A stretch of 64,000 nucleotides of DNA from JAFAQB01 sp045808425 (GCA_045808425.1 JBJMFM010000352.1:15735-79734); one strand, 5' to 3'; numbered from the stretch's first letter, positions 18,000 through 27,044 are shown. Program-made: numbers and translations. The notes: generated by a model not told the origin, from the sequence alone.

Positions 18000-18170
18000 A
18001 TGTCGTATTCCTGTATAGAAATTGTATGTGAAAGGTGTGGTTGCATTATTAGTAAGATTATATGTCTGAAATCAATAAAGGATATCCTACGTCCTGTGAA
18101 TGATAGATGTGGAGCATGCGGAGTACTTCTTAATCCCTCTGAATTTTCAATTAATGCTAAAAGAAAATGA
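18000..18170 (+). CDS. Mini Cys-rich zinc-ribbon protein (56 aa)
   Basis: The 56-residue product begins MSYSCIEIVCERCGC. It contains C10-x2-C13 (with C15) in the first knuckle and C37-x2-C40 (RCGACG) in the second, with a basic C-terminus INAKRK. The spacing between knuckles is about 24 residues, fitting one zinc ribbon. ATG at 18000, TGA at 18168. It was found by reading the frames directly and is too short for usual gene callers. Confidence 0.65.
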   Translation: MSYSCIEIVCERCGCIISKIICLKSIKDILRPVNDRCGACGVLLNPSEFSINAKRK

Positions 18171-18766
18171 CGTCATAGCATTTCAGATTTTGTAGCATAG
18201 GGGGCTTGAGAATAAATCTATTCTTTTAACTTATTATTACATACAGAGAAGAGAGAGGGATGATAGTATTCATTTATAAATAAATCTGGCTTATGGAAAG
18301 CATTATCATTGATTGCCAAGGCTTTTATCTTATCTTATCATTTGACACTTTATTCACTAACGACACGTCCTGCTGTTAATTCCACCAGCTAGAAAATGTG
18401 GCAATATATGCGCTGATTTTATTCCTTTTTCTTAAGTACAAGAAATGATGAGCATGCTGCAACATACGACAATAACAATAGCTAGCTTGTTTTGTTGTTT
18501 TTATGATATTAATAGTTAAGTTCGCGTTTTTTATGATGTTTATGACGTAACTACTAACTAACCGGTTTCTTCATAACGATAAAACTTCAATGCCAATCTA
18601 AACGCATCAAATATATCGTTATATGTGCTGCCTATGCTGTGGTATGAGGCTAAGGCTAACACCAACTAATAGAGAAGGTAAGGAAAGGCTTAGACAGCAA
18701 AGAATCTTATCTCTGCAAATGAGTTGCTTTTATATACACCATTTTCTTCTTCTTATTCTATAACTC
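18171..18766. other. Intergenic, about 600 bp
   Basis: No gene, tRNA or clear hairpin was recognised. The last 100 bp presumably carry the promoter of the secreted protein gene. Confidence 0.35.
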
Positions 18767-19132
18767 ATGCAAAGAAGAAAAAAAGCATCTATGAGTATTA
18801 TATCTATAGCGATGATCCTAGCTCCAGTTATAGTAACATTAGCACAATTTGGAAGCATTGGTACATCTCACGGCCAAGGAAATCTAACAATAGGAAATCT
18901 AACATTAACACCAGAACAAAAAGCAGCAATATGTGATCCTAATAATCCATTATCAAAGCTTGATTTCGTTAATACAACTGAATCAAGGATATGTGGTATT
19001 CCAAAAACAATTACAAATACGACATCCGCGAATATGACCACAGCAAATACAACAATCCCAGACACTACAACAGGAGCAGAATCCCCACCATCAAGTACTA
19101 TAGCACCATCAGCGGTTCCTCCTTCAGAGTAG
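18767..19132 (+). CDS. Secreted Thr/Asn-rich protein
   Basis: The 121-residue product has a basic start (MQRRKKAS), a hydrophobic signal core (MSIISIAMILAPVIVTLAQFG) and a Gly/Gln-type junction. The mature part has one disulfide-sized Cys pair (AAICDPN, SRICGIP), many N-glycosylation sequons (NTT, NMT, NLT) and a Pro/Ser tail. It is probably a cell-surface protein. A spacing of about 20 residues between the two cysteines suggests a small folded loop. The function is unknown. Confidence 0.6.
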   Translation: MQRRKKASMSIISIAMILAPVIVTLAQFGSIGTSHGQGNLTIGNLTLTPEQKAAICDPNNPLSKLDFVNTTESRICGIPKTITNTTSANMTTANTTIPDTTTGAESPPSSTIAPSAVPPSE

Positions 19133-19363
19133 AATTGTTAGTTAACTAGCTATAGATTTTATTACTAATCCTACCTTCTTTTCTTGTCTTCCAATTTATT
19201 TTTTATTTGCCCTACCTATCACCCATTCGAGGGTCTCTATTTTAATCAATAATCAGCACAGAATTTTGCTGCTACATTTCTATTAACTTTAGCTAGCAGT
19301 TTTATCCTTACAGCCCAAGGAGCAAGGACTTTTGGATAAGACCATGATTAACATTCAAACCCA

Positions 19364-19590
19364 TTAGTTAACAGTGTGATATAATGGGTCATAATCTCTG
19401 CTTCCCAGAATTTGGTAAATGTTTGAAGCAGAGATATCTTTGCTAGTAATATTGTTCTGCATGCCGTGTAGTTTATCTTTGTCAGGTTGTTTGATTTGCC
19501 TGCATCGTTTTCACCAGTGAAGAATAGATAATGTGTAAGCCCAATCTTTTCTTGATAATAGGTGTAGATCTCATTTGCAGCACATATCGA
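19364..19590 (-). pseudogene. Degraded Walker-A ATPase fragment (helicase/primase-like, mobile-element type)
   Basis: Reading the minus strand from about 19590, one frame gives ANEIYTYYQEKIGLTHYLFF, then TGENDAGKSNNLTKINYTA. This contains a complete Walker A motif (GENDAGKS). Near 19460 the protein-like signal moves to another frame and continues ITSKDISASNIYQILGSRDY until a stop at 19364. The order 'Walker A, NNL, YR/CR, NIYxxLG' resembles the ATPase core of virus- or plasmid-type primase/helicases seen in thaumarchaeal elements. That match is from memory, not a search. No start codon and no C-terminal half remain. Confidence 0.5.
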
Positions 19591-19594
19591 TATT

Positions 19595-19939
19595 TTAGAA
19601 ATAATGCATTCTCTGATGAACTATTCTTTGGATTTCACTTTCAAATACCATTCCACAATGTATACATACGTATATTCCGAATTGTTCAATATCACCTTTC
19701 TTAAGAATAGCAATCTCGCTTTCATCGTGAGTATTTTCTGAAATGACATAGTCATCAAGGTCATTTAGTCTAAGTTCCTCTTCTAAAATGTGTTTTATTT
19801 TTACAACATTGGTTTCATTATATAAAGTAATTATCTTATCAGCAAATTGTTTCTGGGAAGCAACGACTTTCTCTACAACATCTAGAACAATATGTTGTAT
19901 ATTATTGGGAAGATATGACAGATCAATTCTCACAACCAT
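19595..19939 (-). CDS. C2H2 zinc-finger protein (114 aa)
   Basis: Residues 1-80 form a helical region (LPNNIQHIVLDVVEKVVASQ, then KIKHILEEELRLNDLDDYVI). The C-terminus is a single C2H2 finger: CIHC, twelve residues, then H-x3-H (HQRMH). The finger lies at the extreme C-terminus, ending YF. The gene directly precedes the broken ATPase fragment on the same strand, so both may come from one element. ATG start at 19939. Confidence 0.65.
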   Translation of the reverse strand: MVVRIDLSYLPNNIQHIVLDVVEKVVASQKQFADKIITLYNETNVVKIKHILEEELRLNDLDDYVISENTHDESEIAILKKGDIEQFGIYVCIHCGMVFESEIQRIVHQRMHYF

Positions 19940-20920
19940 GCTTATACGATGGCGAACCTGTCTTTAAATTTAATATTTGTTCGATAGCGAAAAATTGACA
20001 TAAAAGTACTTGACGTTAACTTTCAGCAAACTAAATCCTTCATCAACCGTTCACTTAGTCAATCGTTTTCATTTACTATTTTTCCTGTTGTTAACAAGAA
20101 TCCAACCAGCAGACATTGTGTCGTGTCCTATTATCTTGATCCGCATGTAGGTACCGAGTTACTCCATAGACAAGATAACATAGTATACACTATATCTAAT
20201 ACAAATAAAACCGAGTGACACACAGGACTTTTCAGTATTGTTAAAATGCCTAGACGGGATGCAGGCTTGACTACACCCATCTAGGTCTTTGTTCCCCATC
20301 GGTTTGGTCGATGTAAAAACAATTATGTATATATGCTAATTTAAATGTGATGATGAAATATTACAGTGTGGAGCTCGGCTATTTTTTCTCAGCATCACAT
20401 CTCTAATATGATCAACTATGATTACAAATAGTAAATCATGCAAGGAGAGCTTGGTAACAATCCTACTTATAATCTGAAGAAAATTTATGATTTTAGAGGC
20501 GGCACATTCCATAGTCGTAATCGTTGGAATATGGTTTAGAGTGGCTCTGATTATCCGCACGCTGTGAGATGACTTGAGAAGCAATAATCATGTATCTTGT
20601 GTTCGTTAGCTAAAAGAAAATATGAATTTGTTAATGTATTTATTGTAATTTGAGAACCTGTATCATATTTAATCAACAGCAGGATATACAAAAAATTCGA
20701 AAACTACATGAGTCTAGCAGCAGGTTCAAGAACCGAGGGAAAAAGAATGAAAAAAAGAAGCTTGGCAATTACTAGAAGGTCCTGGTAAAAATACCACACG
20801 AGGTGATAGCGCTTGATTGATTTCTATTAAGAAGAATACGTAGCAGGGTTATCTCTAGCATTCTGGCCCATATGTTAAAGTTATAAAGTTATGATAGATT
20901 TAGTAAATACAATCATCGAC
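19940..20920. other. Long intergenic stretch, about 980 bp
   Basis: No intact gene was recognised. An open frame at 20336-20584 (minus) has no motif. Two adjacent stem-loops lie at 20249-20313 and are listed separately. The stretch may be residue of decayed insertions, since it lies between an ATPase relic and an Mrr-like nuclease. Confidence 0.35.
20249..20313. repeat. Two adjacent stem-loops (possible structured RNA)
   Basis: The first is an inverted repeat with 10-nt arms at 20249-20258 and 20276-20285 (CCTAGACGGG / CCCATCTAGG, one G-T/C-A type mismatch). The second has perfect 5-bp arms at 20297-20301 and 20309-20313 (CATCG / CGATG). It lies inside a gene-free region. It could be a small structured RNA or an attachment or termination structure. 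Confidence 0.3.
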
Positions 20921-21568
20921 TCATTTTTTGCCAGCATACATCACATGAATTTCTTGATAGTTCCATTCAAAATCGCGCAAGAAAGAGGCAAACTCATTGA
21001 TGGGTATGATAGGGACTTTATTGATAAAATGGACTTTTTCAGAATGCAGTGTTAATACAATAGGAATCGCAAATGTTATAGATTTTCTCCTTCTTTCGAG
21101 GAATAGTTCTGTTCTTATTAACTGCTTTTTAACATAAGTTGAAATTAATGAAATATTACTTCGTTTCCAATGTTTGCAATCGATTACAAGGGCACGAGCC
21201 GAATCAATTCCAATTACATCAATTTCACAGCGTGGTTTTGTGAAACGGAGATTCATCTCTGTAGCATATCCGAATGTATGAAGCATCTCTAAAGTCAATG
21301 CTTCGAAATCTTTCCATGTTACTGCTTTTGAGACTCTTTCGATGTCACATCCAATTTGCAAAGCAATAATTGCAGCCTTCAGTCTATCAGATCGAGAGAA
21401 TGTTATGACGTCTCTGGAAATGGAGCCTATACCCTTAAGGCTCAGATAGTGTAGAACATTCTTGGCAACACTCTTGTTAAAGATCATAGAATTAACGATG
21501 AACTCATTTACATTAGTATTAGGCGACATTATCCCAGATATAGCTCTGGCTATCAGTTCTGGATGCAT
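20921..21568 (-). CDS. Mrr-like restriction endonuclease-fold protein
   Basis: The N-terminal half is helical and probably a winged-helix-like part. The C-terminal half has the PD-(D/E)xK nuclease core. The WKDFEALTLEMLHTFGYATE helix supplies the glutamate (E91 from the GTG start at 21574), then CEIDVIGID (D119) and VIDCKHW (D132-x-K134). This is the Mrr/type IV restriction arrangement. No methyltransferase gene is adjacent, so it may cut modified DNA or act in repair. The start is ATG at 21568, or GTG at 21574. Confidence 0.8.
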   Translation of the reverse strand: MHPELIARAISGIMSPNTNVNEFIVNSMIFNKSVAKNVLHYLSLKGIGSISRDVITFSRSDRLKAAIIALQIGCDIERVSKAVTWKDFEALTLEMLHTFGYATEMNLRFTKPRCEIDVIGIDSARALVIDCKHWKRSNISLISTYVKKQLIRTELFLERRRKSITFAIPIVLTLHSEKVHFINKVPIIPINEFASFLRDFEWNYQEIHVMYAGKK

Positions 21569-21713
21569 ACACAAATACTGAAGCTAAACATATTTTAACG
21601 GTATTTGATATAATAACTGCAAGATCCAAAATTGACAAGGCATCTATCAAAGAAAAGTATTTTAAAACTAGCCCTAAAGATATTAAACGCTGAATAATTA
21701 ACATTATGTGTGC

Positions 21714-22361
21714 TTATTGGATTTTAGATCTTAGGTAAATAACAGACTTACACATAGTTGGTTCTTTCACTATGTATTTCGCATCCTCAACTGTATCCAG
21801 ATCTCGCATCATTCTATGTGATAAAAATACCTTGATCTCAGCTCCTGTCTTTTTCGCTGCATTGATATGCATATCAAAGCTATTATTATCGTAATGGGAT
21901 TCAATTAACTTAGGAGGTCTGCGTAGCAGAGCATTGGATCCATCGTATCTCGCGGAAGGACATATGACCAGACACTTGTGATGCTCTTTCGCATAATTGC
22001 AGATCATATCTATATCTTCAGATACGGTTAGTGGTAAATCTTGTGGTAAGACAATTGTCGCGTCGGCTCCGGCTTCACTACAATAGTTATTCGCTATAGT
22101 TACCGCGTTATTTACGCCGATGTTATTATCCTCATCTAAAAATATTGCAGCATGCATTTTTGCTATTCTTTTTGCACGCACATCGCTCGAAATCACAATA
22201 ATTTTAGATATTGCAGTGGCCTTACTAAGAGTAGATAGTGTACACTCAAGGAGTAATCCACTTAATCTAACTCGATCGCGAATATCAAGTAGAGGTGCTA
22301 GCCTCATTTTTCCCTTTTCAAATTGTTTTGTAGGTACAATAGCGAATATTTTCAATTTCAA
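21714..22361 (-). CDS. cofC: 2-phospho-L-lactate guanylyltransferase
   Basis: The 215-residue nucleotidyltransferase begins KIFAIVPTKQFEKGKMRLAPLL, the CofC signature with the conserved K and R of the GTP-binding loop. It continues with IVLPQDLPLTVSEDI (metal-binding D) and ICPSARYDGSNALLRRPP. It activates 2-phospholactate (or PEP or 3-phosphoglycerate) with GTP for coenzyme F420 synthesis. Its TTG start overlaps the cofD stop by 4 nt, so the two form an operon and are probably translationally coupled. Confidence 0.92.
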   Translation of the reverse strand: MKLKIFAIVPTKQFEKGKMRLAPLLDIRDRVRLSGLLLECTLSTLSKATAISKIIVISSDVRAKRIAKMHAAIFLDEDNNIGVNNAVTIANNYCSEAGADATIVLPQDLPLTVSEDIDMICNYAKEHHKCLVICPSARYDGSNALLRRPPKLIESHYDNNSFDMHINAAKKTGAEIKVFLSHRMMRDLDTVEDAKYIVKEPTMCKSVIYLRSKIQ

Positions 22362-23281
22362 AAATTTTTAAATCGCTTAAGTAGGTACAAAGCTACTCGG
22401 GTTTCATCATCAGCGTTCCTCATAATAATATCAGTTTCATATGCTTTGATATCAAGTCTATTTATCTCAGTAGAGAGACGCCAGTCGCTTGCAGAAATGA
22501 TAAGCTTGCTTACAAAATCAGAATAGTATTTAGCAACGCCAATTGGGGAATTTTGGAGATCCATAGCCCTCATGTATTTGGCAGCCGGTCCGCTTACAGC
22601 CTCATTTCCAATCATAGGAGAAACTGCAATAATTTTTTTCTTTTGAGCGATAAGCTCCTTTCTTATACCTTTTATTGCTAGGATCGGCCCTATACTCGTG
22701 ATTGGATTCGCTGGTGCAATAACAATGATTTTAGATCTTTTTAGTGCATCGATCGCTCTGGGATTAACTCGCGATCTGTCTGCACCGCTATAGACAATAT
22801 TGAGAACATTGGGTTCTCCACCATATTTCACCCAGAACTCTTGAATGTGCATTTCTCCTCTGTCAGTTACTACCTTTGTTTCCATTGGATTATCAGTTGC
22901 TGGAATAATTTTTGGCGCGATAGCATATCTACTTCTCATCCAATCCGTAATTTCGGACAAATTTTTTCCATTCTTAAGCATATTAGTTCTCAATAAATGG
23001 GTAGCGAGATCTCTATCACCGATTTTAAACCACATTTCTTCTCCTAGCATCTCCATTTGGCGTAGGAATCCAAAGGAATCGTTTTTTACTCCCCATCCCT
23101 GTCTCTTGTCGAGCATATCAGCCAGACCATAAATTATAGTATCGATATCTGGACAAACATAAAGGCCATGAAGCCATATATTGTCGCCTACATTTGATAT
23201 GACCTTAAGATCTGTAGTTTGTAACGCAAGGCCACGAACTAACTTAACTGAGCCAGTTCCTCCAGCGAGAACAGTAATCAA
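22358..23281 (-). CDS. cofD: 2-phospho-L-lactate transferase
   Basis: The 307-residue protein starts with ITVLAGGTGSVKLVRGL and has the VGDNIWLHGLYVCPDIDTIIYGLAD motif that binds the substrate diphosphate and metal. APANPITSIGPILAI and SPMIGNEAVSGPAAKYM follow. It transfers the phospholactyl (or phosphoenolpyruvyl) group from the CofC product to Fo, giving F420-0. It is the first gene of the cofD-cofC pair. TTG start. F420 cofactors occur in ammonia-oxidising archaea. Confidence 0.95.
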   Translation of the reverse strand: MITVLAGGTGSVKLVRGLALQTTDLKVISNVGDNIWLHGLYVCPDIDTIIYGLADMLDKRQGWGVKNDSFGFLRQMEMLGEEMWFKIGDRDLATHLLRTNMLKNGKNLSEITDWMRSRYAIAPKIIPATDNPMETKVVTDRGEMHIQEFWVKYGGEPNVLNIVYSGADRSRVNPRAIDALKRSKIIVIAPANPITSIGPILAIKGIRKELIAQKKKIIAVSPMIGNEAVSGPAAKYMRAMDLQNSPIGVAKYYSDFVSKLIISASDWRLSTEINRLDIKAYETDIIMRNADDETRVALYLLKRFKNF

Positions 23282-23669
23282 GATCGGAATATGATTATAC
23301 TAAAGCTACAATCTATAATTTTCGGTCTTTTTTTAGCACTCGACTCACATTGTTTGACCATATCCAATCACTAGAGACTCTTGCAACTGTGCTATCTTGA
23401 CATGATAGTTTGAGGCCACAGACATCATCAGAAACCTTTGATGATTATTGGTTGCTGAATTCATCTAAAGTTTGCAAACTCGCTTGAGCATACAAAAGTA
23501 TACTACTATTCTATGACAAAGAATGACTTCATGTCAATAAGTAACTACTATACATGATTAACAGAATATTATGTCACCTTGTTGTTCAACGGCTAAAGAA
23601 CTGCCTTTCTTAGGTTTGTAACTACACAAGCTTCTCTCAAGAAAGAATATAAGCAGGTTTTATTACAGT
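23282..23669. other. Intergenic, 388 bp
   Basis: It separates the divergent cofD operon and the surface protein gene and should contain both promoters. No gene or RNA was recognised. Confidence 0.35.
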
Positions 23670-24722
23670 TTGGTTGTGGATTTTCCATATCTGCTCGTCT
23701 CTTCAATTCTAGGCACAGTTTTAATTGCCAGTTTTTCATCTCAGGCTTTTGCCAATCAATTGACAGGAGGAATTCTAATACCAACAGTTGATGAATCAAA
23801 CCCTGTCTTTACTGGCAACAGATTCATTGCATTGAAGTATCAGCCGGGGAGTCCGTTGTCTAAATTGTTCAATGGGAAAAGTGAGCATATTGCATTTAAG
23901 TTGAATGGGACAGAACCGGGAATGTCTAATGTAATATCAGCATTTAACCAGGCCATTGCTACTCAAAAGCAAAGCCCTGTGCGAGTTCTAAACGCAAGCC
24001 TAACCTACTCGGCGGATATCATTGGACAGCCAGATAGTGCGCAGCTCTCTTATAAAGTCGATTTAAATCCAACAATTTCTAAATATGTTCTTGAAAAAAA
24101 TACGCCTCAGGGAGCAGCAGTTGATTTGGACTGGCGAAGTATATTGGTCAACGGTCCTTTGACAGTTGATGCACCTAAATATGGTAAAATAGATATTAAC
24201 CTCCCAATTGGTTTGCTTCAAGTCACTAATCCAGATTTAGCACAAAAGTTTTTGAACTCACAGGCAAGTGCTATCATGAGAGATCCGTTGTTCAATTTCC
24301 AGTCTATTGGTATACCAATGGATAGATGGCATTTCCTTTTTGACCCGACTGGCAGCGTAGCCGGCGCAGCAGGTTCAGGTTTTGTGGAACAAGGAGGAGC
24401 TAAGGCAGTGTCGATCTATTCTCTGGGTGAGAGTAGTTTTAGAGAAGGAACTTTTACAGAACAGACAAAGGAAGCAACTGCAACAATCGATAACTCACAG
24501 GTTGCTGTTCATTCATCAACTCCACCACCTAGTGCACAGATCCAAATAGCTGGATTCTCCAAGATACAAAAATCAGGAGGTAACGAACTTGCATTTGTTT
24601 CTGCAGAAGCTCCAGCAGGAACAGTGACTGCTACAGGAGGGTTTCCATTACAAGTATTACTTGTCTTGGGTGGAATGATGGGTGCAGTTGCAATTTTCGT
24701 CCTTGTCAAAGCACGAAAATAA
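23670..24722 (+). CDS. Exported protein with C-terminal membrane anchor
   Basis: The 350-residue product has an N-terminal signal (YLLVSSILGTVLIASFSSQAFA) and a large extracellular domain of about 290 residues rich in beta structure (GNRFIALKYQPGSPLSKLF, LNASLTYSADIIGQPDSAQL). A single C-terminal helix (FPLQVLLVLGGMMGAVAIFVLV) precedes a basic stop-transfer KARK. This is the layout of an archaeal surface-anchored protein. The Ser/Pro linker (SSTPPPSAQ) precedes the last domain. The start is TTG 23670 or GTG 23676. No enzymatic motif was seen. Confidence 0.7.
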   Translation: MVVDFPYLLVSSILGTVLIASFSSQAFANQLTGGILIPTVDESNPVFTGNRFIALKYQPGSPLSKLFNGKSEHIAFKLNGTEPGMSNVISAFNQAIATQKQSPVRVLNASLTYSADIIGQPDSAQLSYKVDLNPTISKYVLEKNTPQGAAVDLDWRSILVNGPLTVDAPKYGKIDINLPIGLLQVTNPDLAQKFLNSQASAIMRDPLFNFQSIGIPMDRWHFLFDPTGSVAGAAGSGFVEQGGAKAVSIYSLGESSFREGTFTEQTKEATATIDNSQVAVHSSTPPPSAQIQIAGFSKIQKSGGNELAFVSAEAPAGTVTATGGFPLQVLLVLGGMMGAVAIFVLVKARK

Positions 24723-24895
24723 TCATTCTAGTATTCTAGTGCCAAATCTTCATAAAAATAAATTCATAGTTGCAAACTGGTTGTAAAAAATCGGTTCCAT
24801 GCTAATACGCGATAGAATTTTTATTGTTATAATGTAATATAAGAGATCTTGGATTTAAGAGAATACACTCTAATACAGGTTATATTATTATTGTA

Positions 24896-25455
24896 TTACT
24901 TTGATATCGATTTGTGCATAGGATAAGATCTTTTCAACCTGCCCTCAGATCTTAGATAATAACCAGCATCTACTAGGGTAACAACTGTGCTCTTGTCCTG
25001 GCTTAATAAAGATTCACCAGAAACCTTTGTTCTTCCTATACCTATAGGTTCCTTTCTTGTATTCAAAAGAATTATAATTTCGTTTTCTCTGAGCATCTCG
25101 CTAGTTTGGACGATAGATTGACCAAGAACATCTCTGCCGTATAGAATTAGTTTTTCAGCAGTTTCATTCACAACTATATGTGGGAATTTTTTGCTGGTTC
25201 TAGCTATAAGATCTGCTCCCTGCATAGACGGCATGAATTTTTTTTTAATTCACCGATCTTTAGACCTGCATAATATGGTTCTCTCTGAAAAACGATTACT
25301 TCTGATGCAGTAGATAAAAGGCAAACTTCCTTTATCTTATTATGTCTTAAGTCGTTTAATAAAAGTGTCTTTTCTTCTATAAAGTCAAAAATGCCCCAAT
25401 TATAAAATGCCCTTTTTAAAATAGTAAACTCGTTTCTATCAGGCCTTCTGTACAT
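24896..25455 (-). pseudogene. Nip7-like PUA-domain ribosome biogenesis protein, frame broken in an A9 run
   Basis: The 5' part (25455 to about 25204) reads MYRRPDRNEFTILKRAF and ends near YYAGLKIGELKKNSC. The 3' part (25234 to 24896) continues PSMQGADLIARTSKKFPHIV and the PUA-domain KLILYGRDVLGQSI. The two frames join exactly if the run of nine A residues (plus-strand T run at about 25228-25236) had ten. The restored protein has 186 residues, the usual Nip7 length, with pre-PUA and PUA domains. Nip7 acts in 60S/large-subunit rRNA maturation. It is probably functional in life (sequencing undercall or slippage). Confidence 0.85.
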
Positions 25456-25463
25456 GGATGTAT

Positions 25464-26423
25464 CTAGTTATTGATCCTCAATCTTGCTATATAAAATCCA
25501 AGCGTATTATGAATATGAGGATACAGACGCTTTGTATTTTTCATGTCATCGTGAAATCGAATGTCTCCGAAATTAGTGAGACCTTCTATTCCGTATTGAA
25601 CTGGCTCAATTTTAACATCAAATCTATCTAATGTCGAATTTACGATATTTTCATTTTCCTCCGGGGCAAAGGAACAAGTTGAGTATACTAGCAACCCACC
25701 AGGTCTCACAACTTTGATAGCGGCTTCGATCAGTTCCATTTGATTTGAAACGCAGTATTCTACATCCTGCGCTGTATGACTTGTTTTCCTAGTTTTATCT
25801 TTTATGATTACACCCTCACAGCTACAAGGTGCATCCAATAATACACGATCAAACTTTATATTAAGATCAGCAACCTGCCGACTATCCATTTTATATATGC
25901 AGCTATTCATCACTCCACATCTAGCTATATTAAACACCATTGAATTTATCCTTGCAGAATTTATATCTAATGCGATAACGCAACCAGTGTTTTTCATCTT
26001 CTGAGCAATAAACGTAGTCTTCCCTCCTGGTGCAGAAGCCATGTCTAAAATTATCTGATCCTCTTGTACATCTAATGATTCTACCGCAATACAAGAACTA
26101 AGATCTTGTATGTAATAATAACCTAATAAATACTCTGTAGTGGCACCGATAGGAAATGGAGATTTTTCAACAGCAAAAACATCTCGAATAACTGTGTCCT
26201 TAAGATGAAATCCTTTTGAAGTGAGCCTTTTCTCAAGGTCTATGTTGCTTATTTTTATAGTATTAGTCCTGATGTATTGATTAGGAAGTCCGTTCATGGT
26301 TTCTAAGAATCTATCCAGATCTGGAACATATTCTATAAATCTGCTGATTAGCCATTCGTCATAGCCATAAGTCTTTGCAAGTTTAACAGACTCTGGTGTT
26401 CGTGGAAATATTACGGTTTTCAT
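25464..26423 (-). CDS. NOP2/NSUN/RsmB-type RNA cytosine-C5 methyltransferase
   Basis: The 319-residue protein has the SAM-binding motif LDMASAPGGKT (127-136), ALDINSARIN (151-160) and motif IV DAPCSCEG with the ProCys C200. The catalytic motif VI is YSTCSFAPEENE (C250). An N-terminal RNA-binding segment precedes the domain (NQYIRTNTIKISN). It methylates cytosine in rRNA or tRNA. Eight bases separate it from the downstream Nip7-like gene, so they are one operon, a pairing that fits ribosome maturation. ATG start. Confidence 0.93.
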   Translation of the reverse strand: MKTVIFPRTPESVKLAKTYGYDEWLISRFIEYVPDLDRFLETMNGLPNQYIRTNTIKISNIDLEKRLTSKGFHLKDTVIRDVFAVEKSPFPIGATTEYLLGYYYIQDLSSCIAVESLDVQEDQIILDMASAPGGKTTFIAQKMKNTGCVIALDINSARINSMVFNIARCGVMNSCIYKMDSRQVADLNIKFDRVLLDAPCSCEGVIIKDKTRKTSHTAQDVEYCVSNQMELIEAAIKVVRPGGLLVYSTCSFAPEENENIVNSTLDRFDVKIEPVQYGIEGLTNFGDIRFHDDMKNTKRLYPHIHNTLGFYIARLRINN

Positions 26424-26683
26424 ATGTTGTTATACTATGGATTATTGTTTATTTCTATAAAGTATTTATTTCAAATATATTGATTATGCGAACGAGTATA
26501 TGCTTGACGACTAGAGACCAGAAGATATAGGTGTAAAAGCTATTGCTATTAGTTGATCACGGGGACTATTACTTGTTTGAGGTTGTTATTTTTGCTAAAG
26601 ATGCAATACTTGAACAGGTGTCTAAAGATGACTAAGTAAATATTTATCATGATAAGAATACTAAACAAAATCCATTTTTAATA

Positions 26684-26723
26684 TGAAAAAATTCTCGTAA
26701 GCAATATTTCATTGCGTACGAGA
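26684..26723 (-). terminator. Intrinsic-type hairpin and T-run behind rnpB
   Basis: A 13-bp stem with one mismatch (26693-26705 and 26711-26723, arms TCTCGTAAGCAAT and ATTGCGTACGAGA) with a 5-nt loop ATTTC. On the minus strand the hairpin is followed by A-T6-C. It lies 40 nt beyond the 3' end of the RNase P RNA, which fits termination of that transcript. Confidence 0.6.
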
Positions 26724-26763
26724 TTAACTAATCATGTGCTAGTAGTAACCCTCCTTTTGTTTT

Positions 26764-27008
26764 AAGTGGGATTTCGCTAAGCAGCCAACCTGAGCAAGTG
26801 CAGGACTTGTGCTCTGTTTGGCCTTGCTCCACTCGGGTCGACAGTTTCATTCCAGTACAGGAAATCTCAGGCTACTAGCCATCATCGTCTATGAGTTGTC
26901 CTGTCTGGATGTCTTTTCTGGTTCGTAGCCAGCCGTCTCCAGCTAATTATCACTAAATCGAGTGCCTGCTATGAGGGAGGAGTTTCCTCTCTATCGAGTT
27001 GCCCACAC
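26764..27008 (-). ncRNA. rnpB: RNase P RNA
   Basis: Within an otherwise gene-free stretch the minus strand contains conserved blocks of archaeal RNase P RNA. These are GAGGAAACTCCTCCC (CR-I/P4 5' side), GGAATGAAACTGTC, the archaeal GAGCAAGGCCAAACAG block, and the 3' GGCTGCTTAGCG. A terminal P1-like helix can be formed between GTGGG (27002-27006) and CCCAC (26766-26770). The length of about 245 nt is short but acceptable. It would process the 5' end of pre-tRNAs. It lies 36 nt downstream of the Tsr3-like gene on the same strand. The exact ends are estimated. Confidence 0.85.
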
Positions 27009-27044
27009 GCTAGCTCACGATTAAAAAACATCATGATCCATATA

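Noticed and set aside
20249..20313. A tRNA gene in the tandem-hairpin region
   Set aside because: The sequence resembles a D-arm (GGGTGTAGTCAAGCCTG) but lacks the GG pair, the anticodon arm, the T-arm and a matching acceptor.
20336..20584. 82-residue minus-strand open frame between decayed regions
   Set aside because: No domain pattern; it lies in a stretch with other signs of decay.
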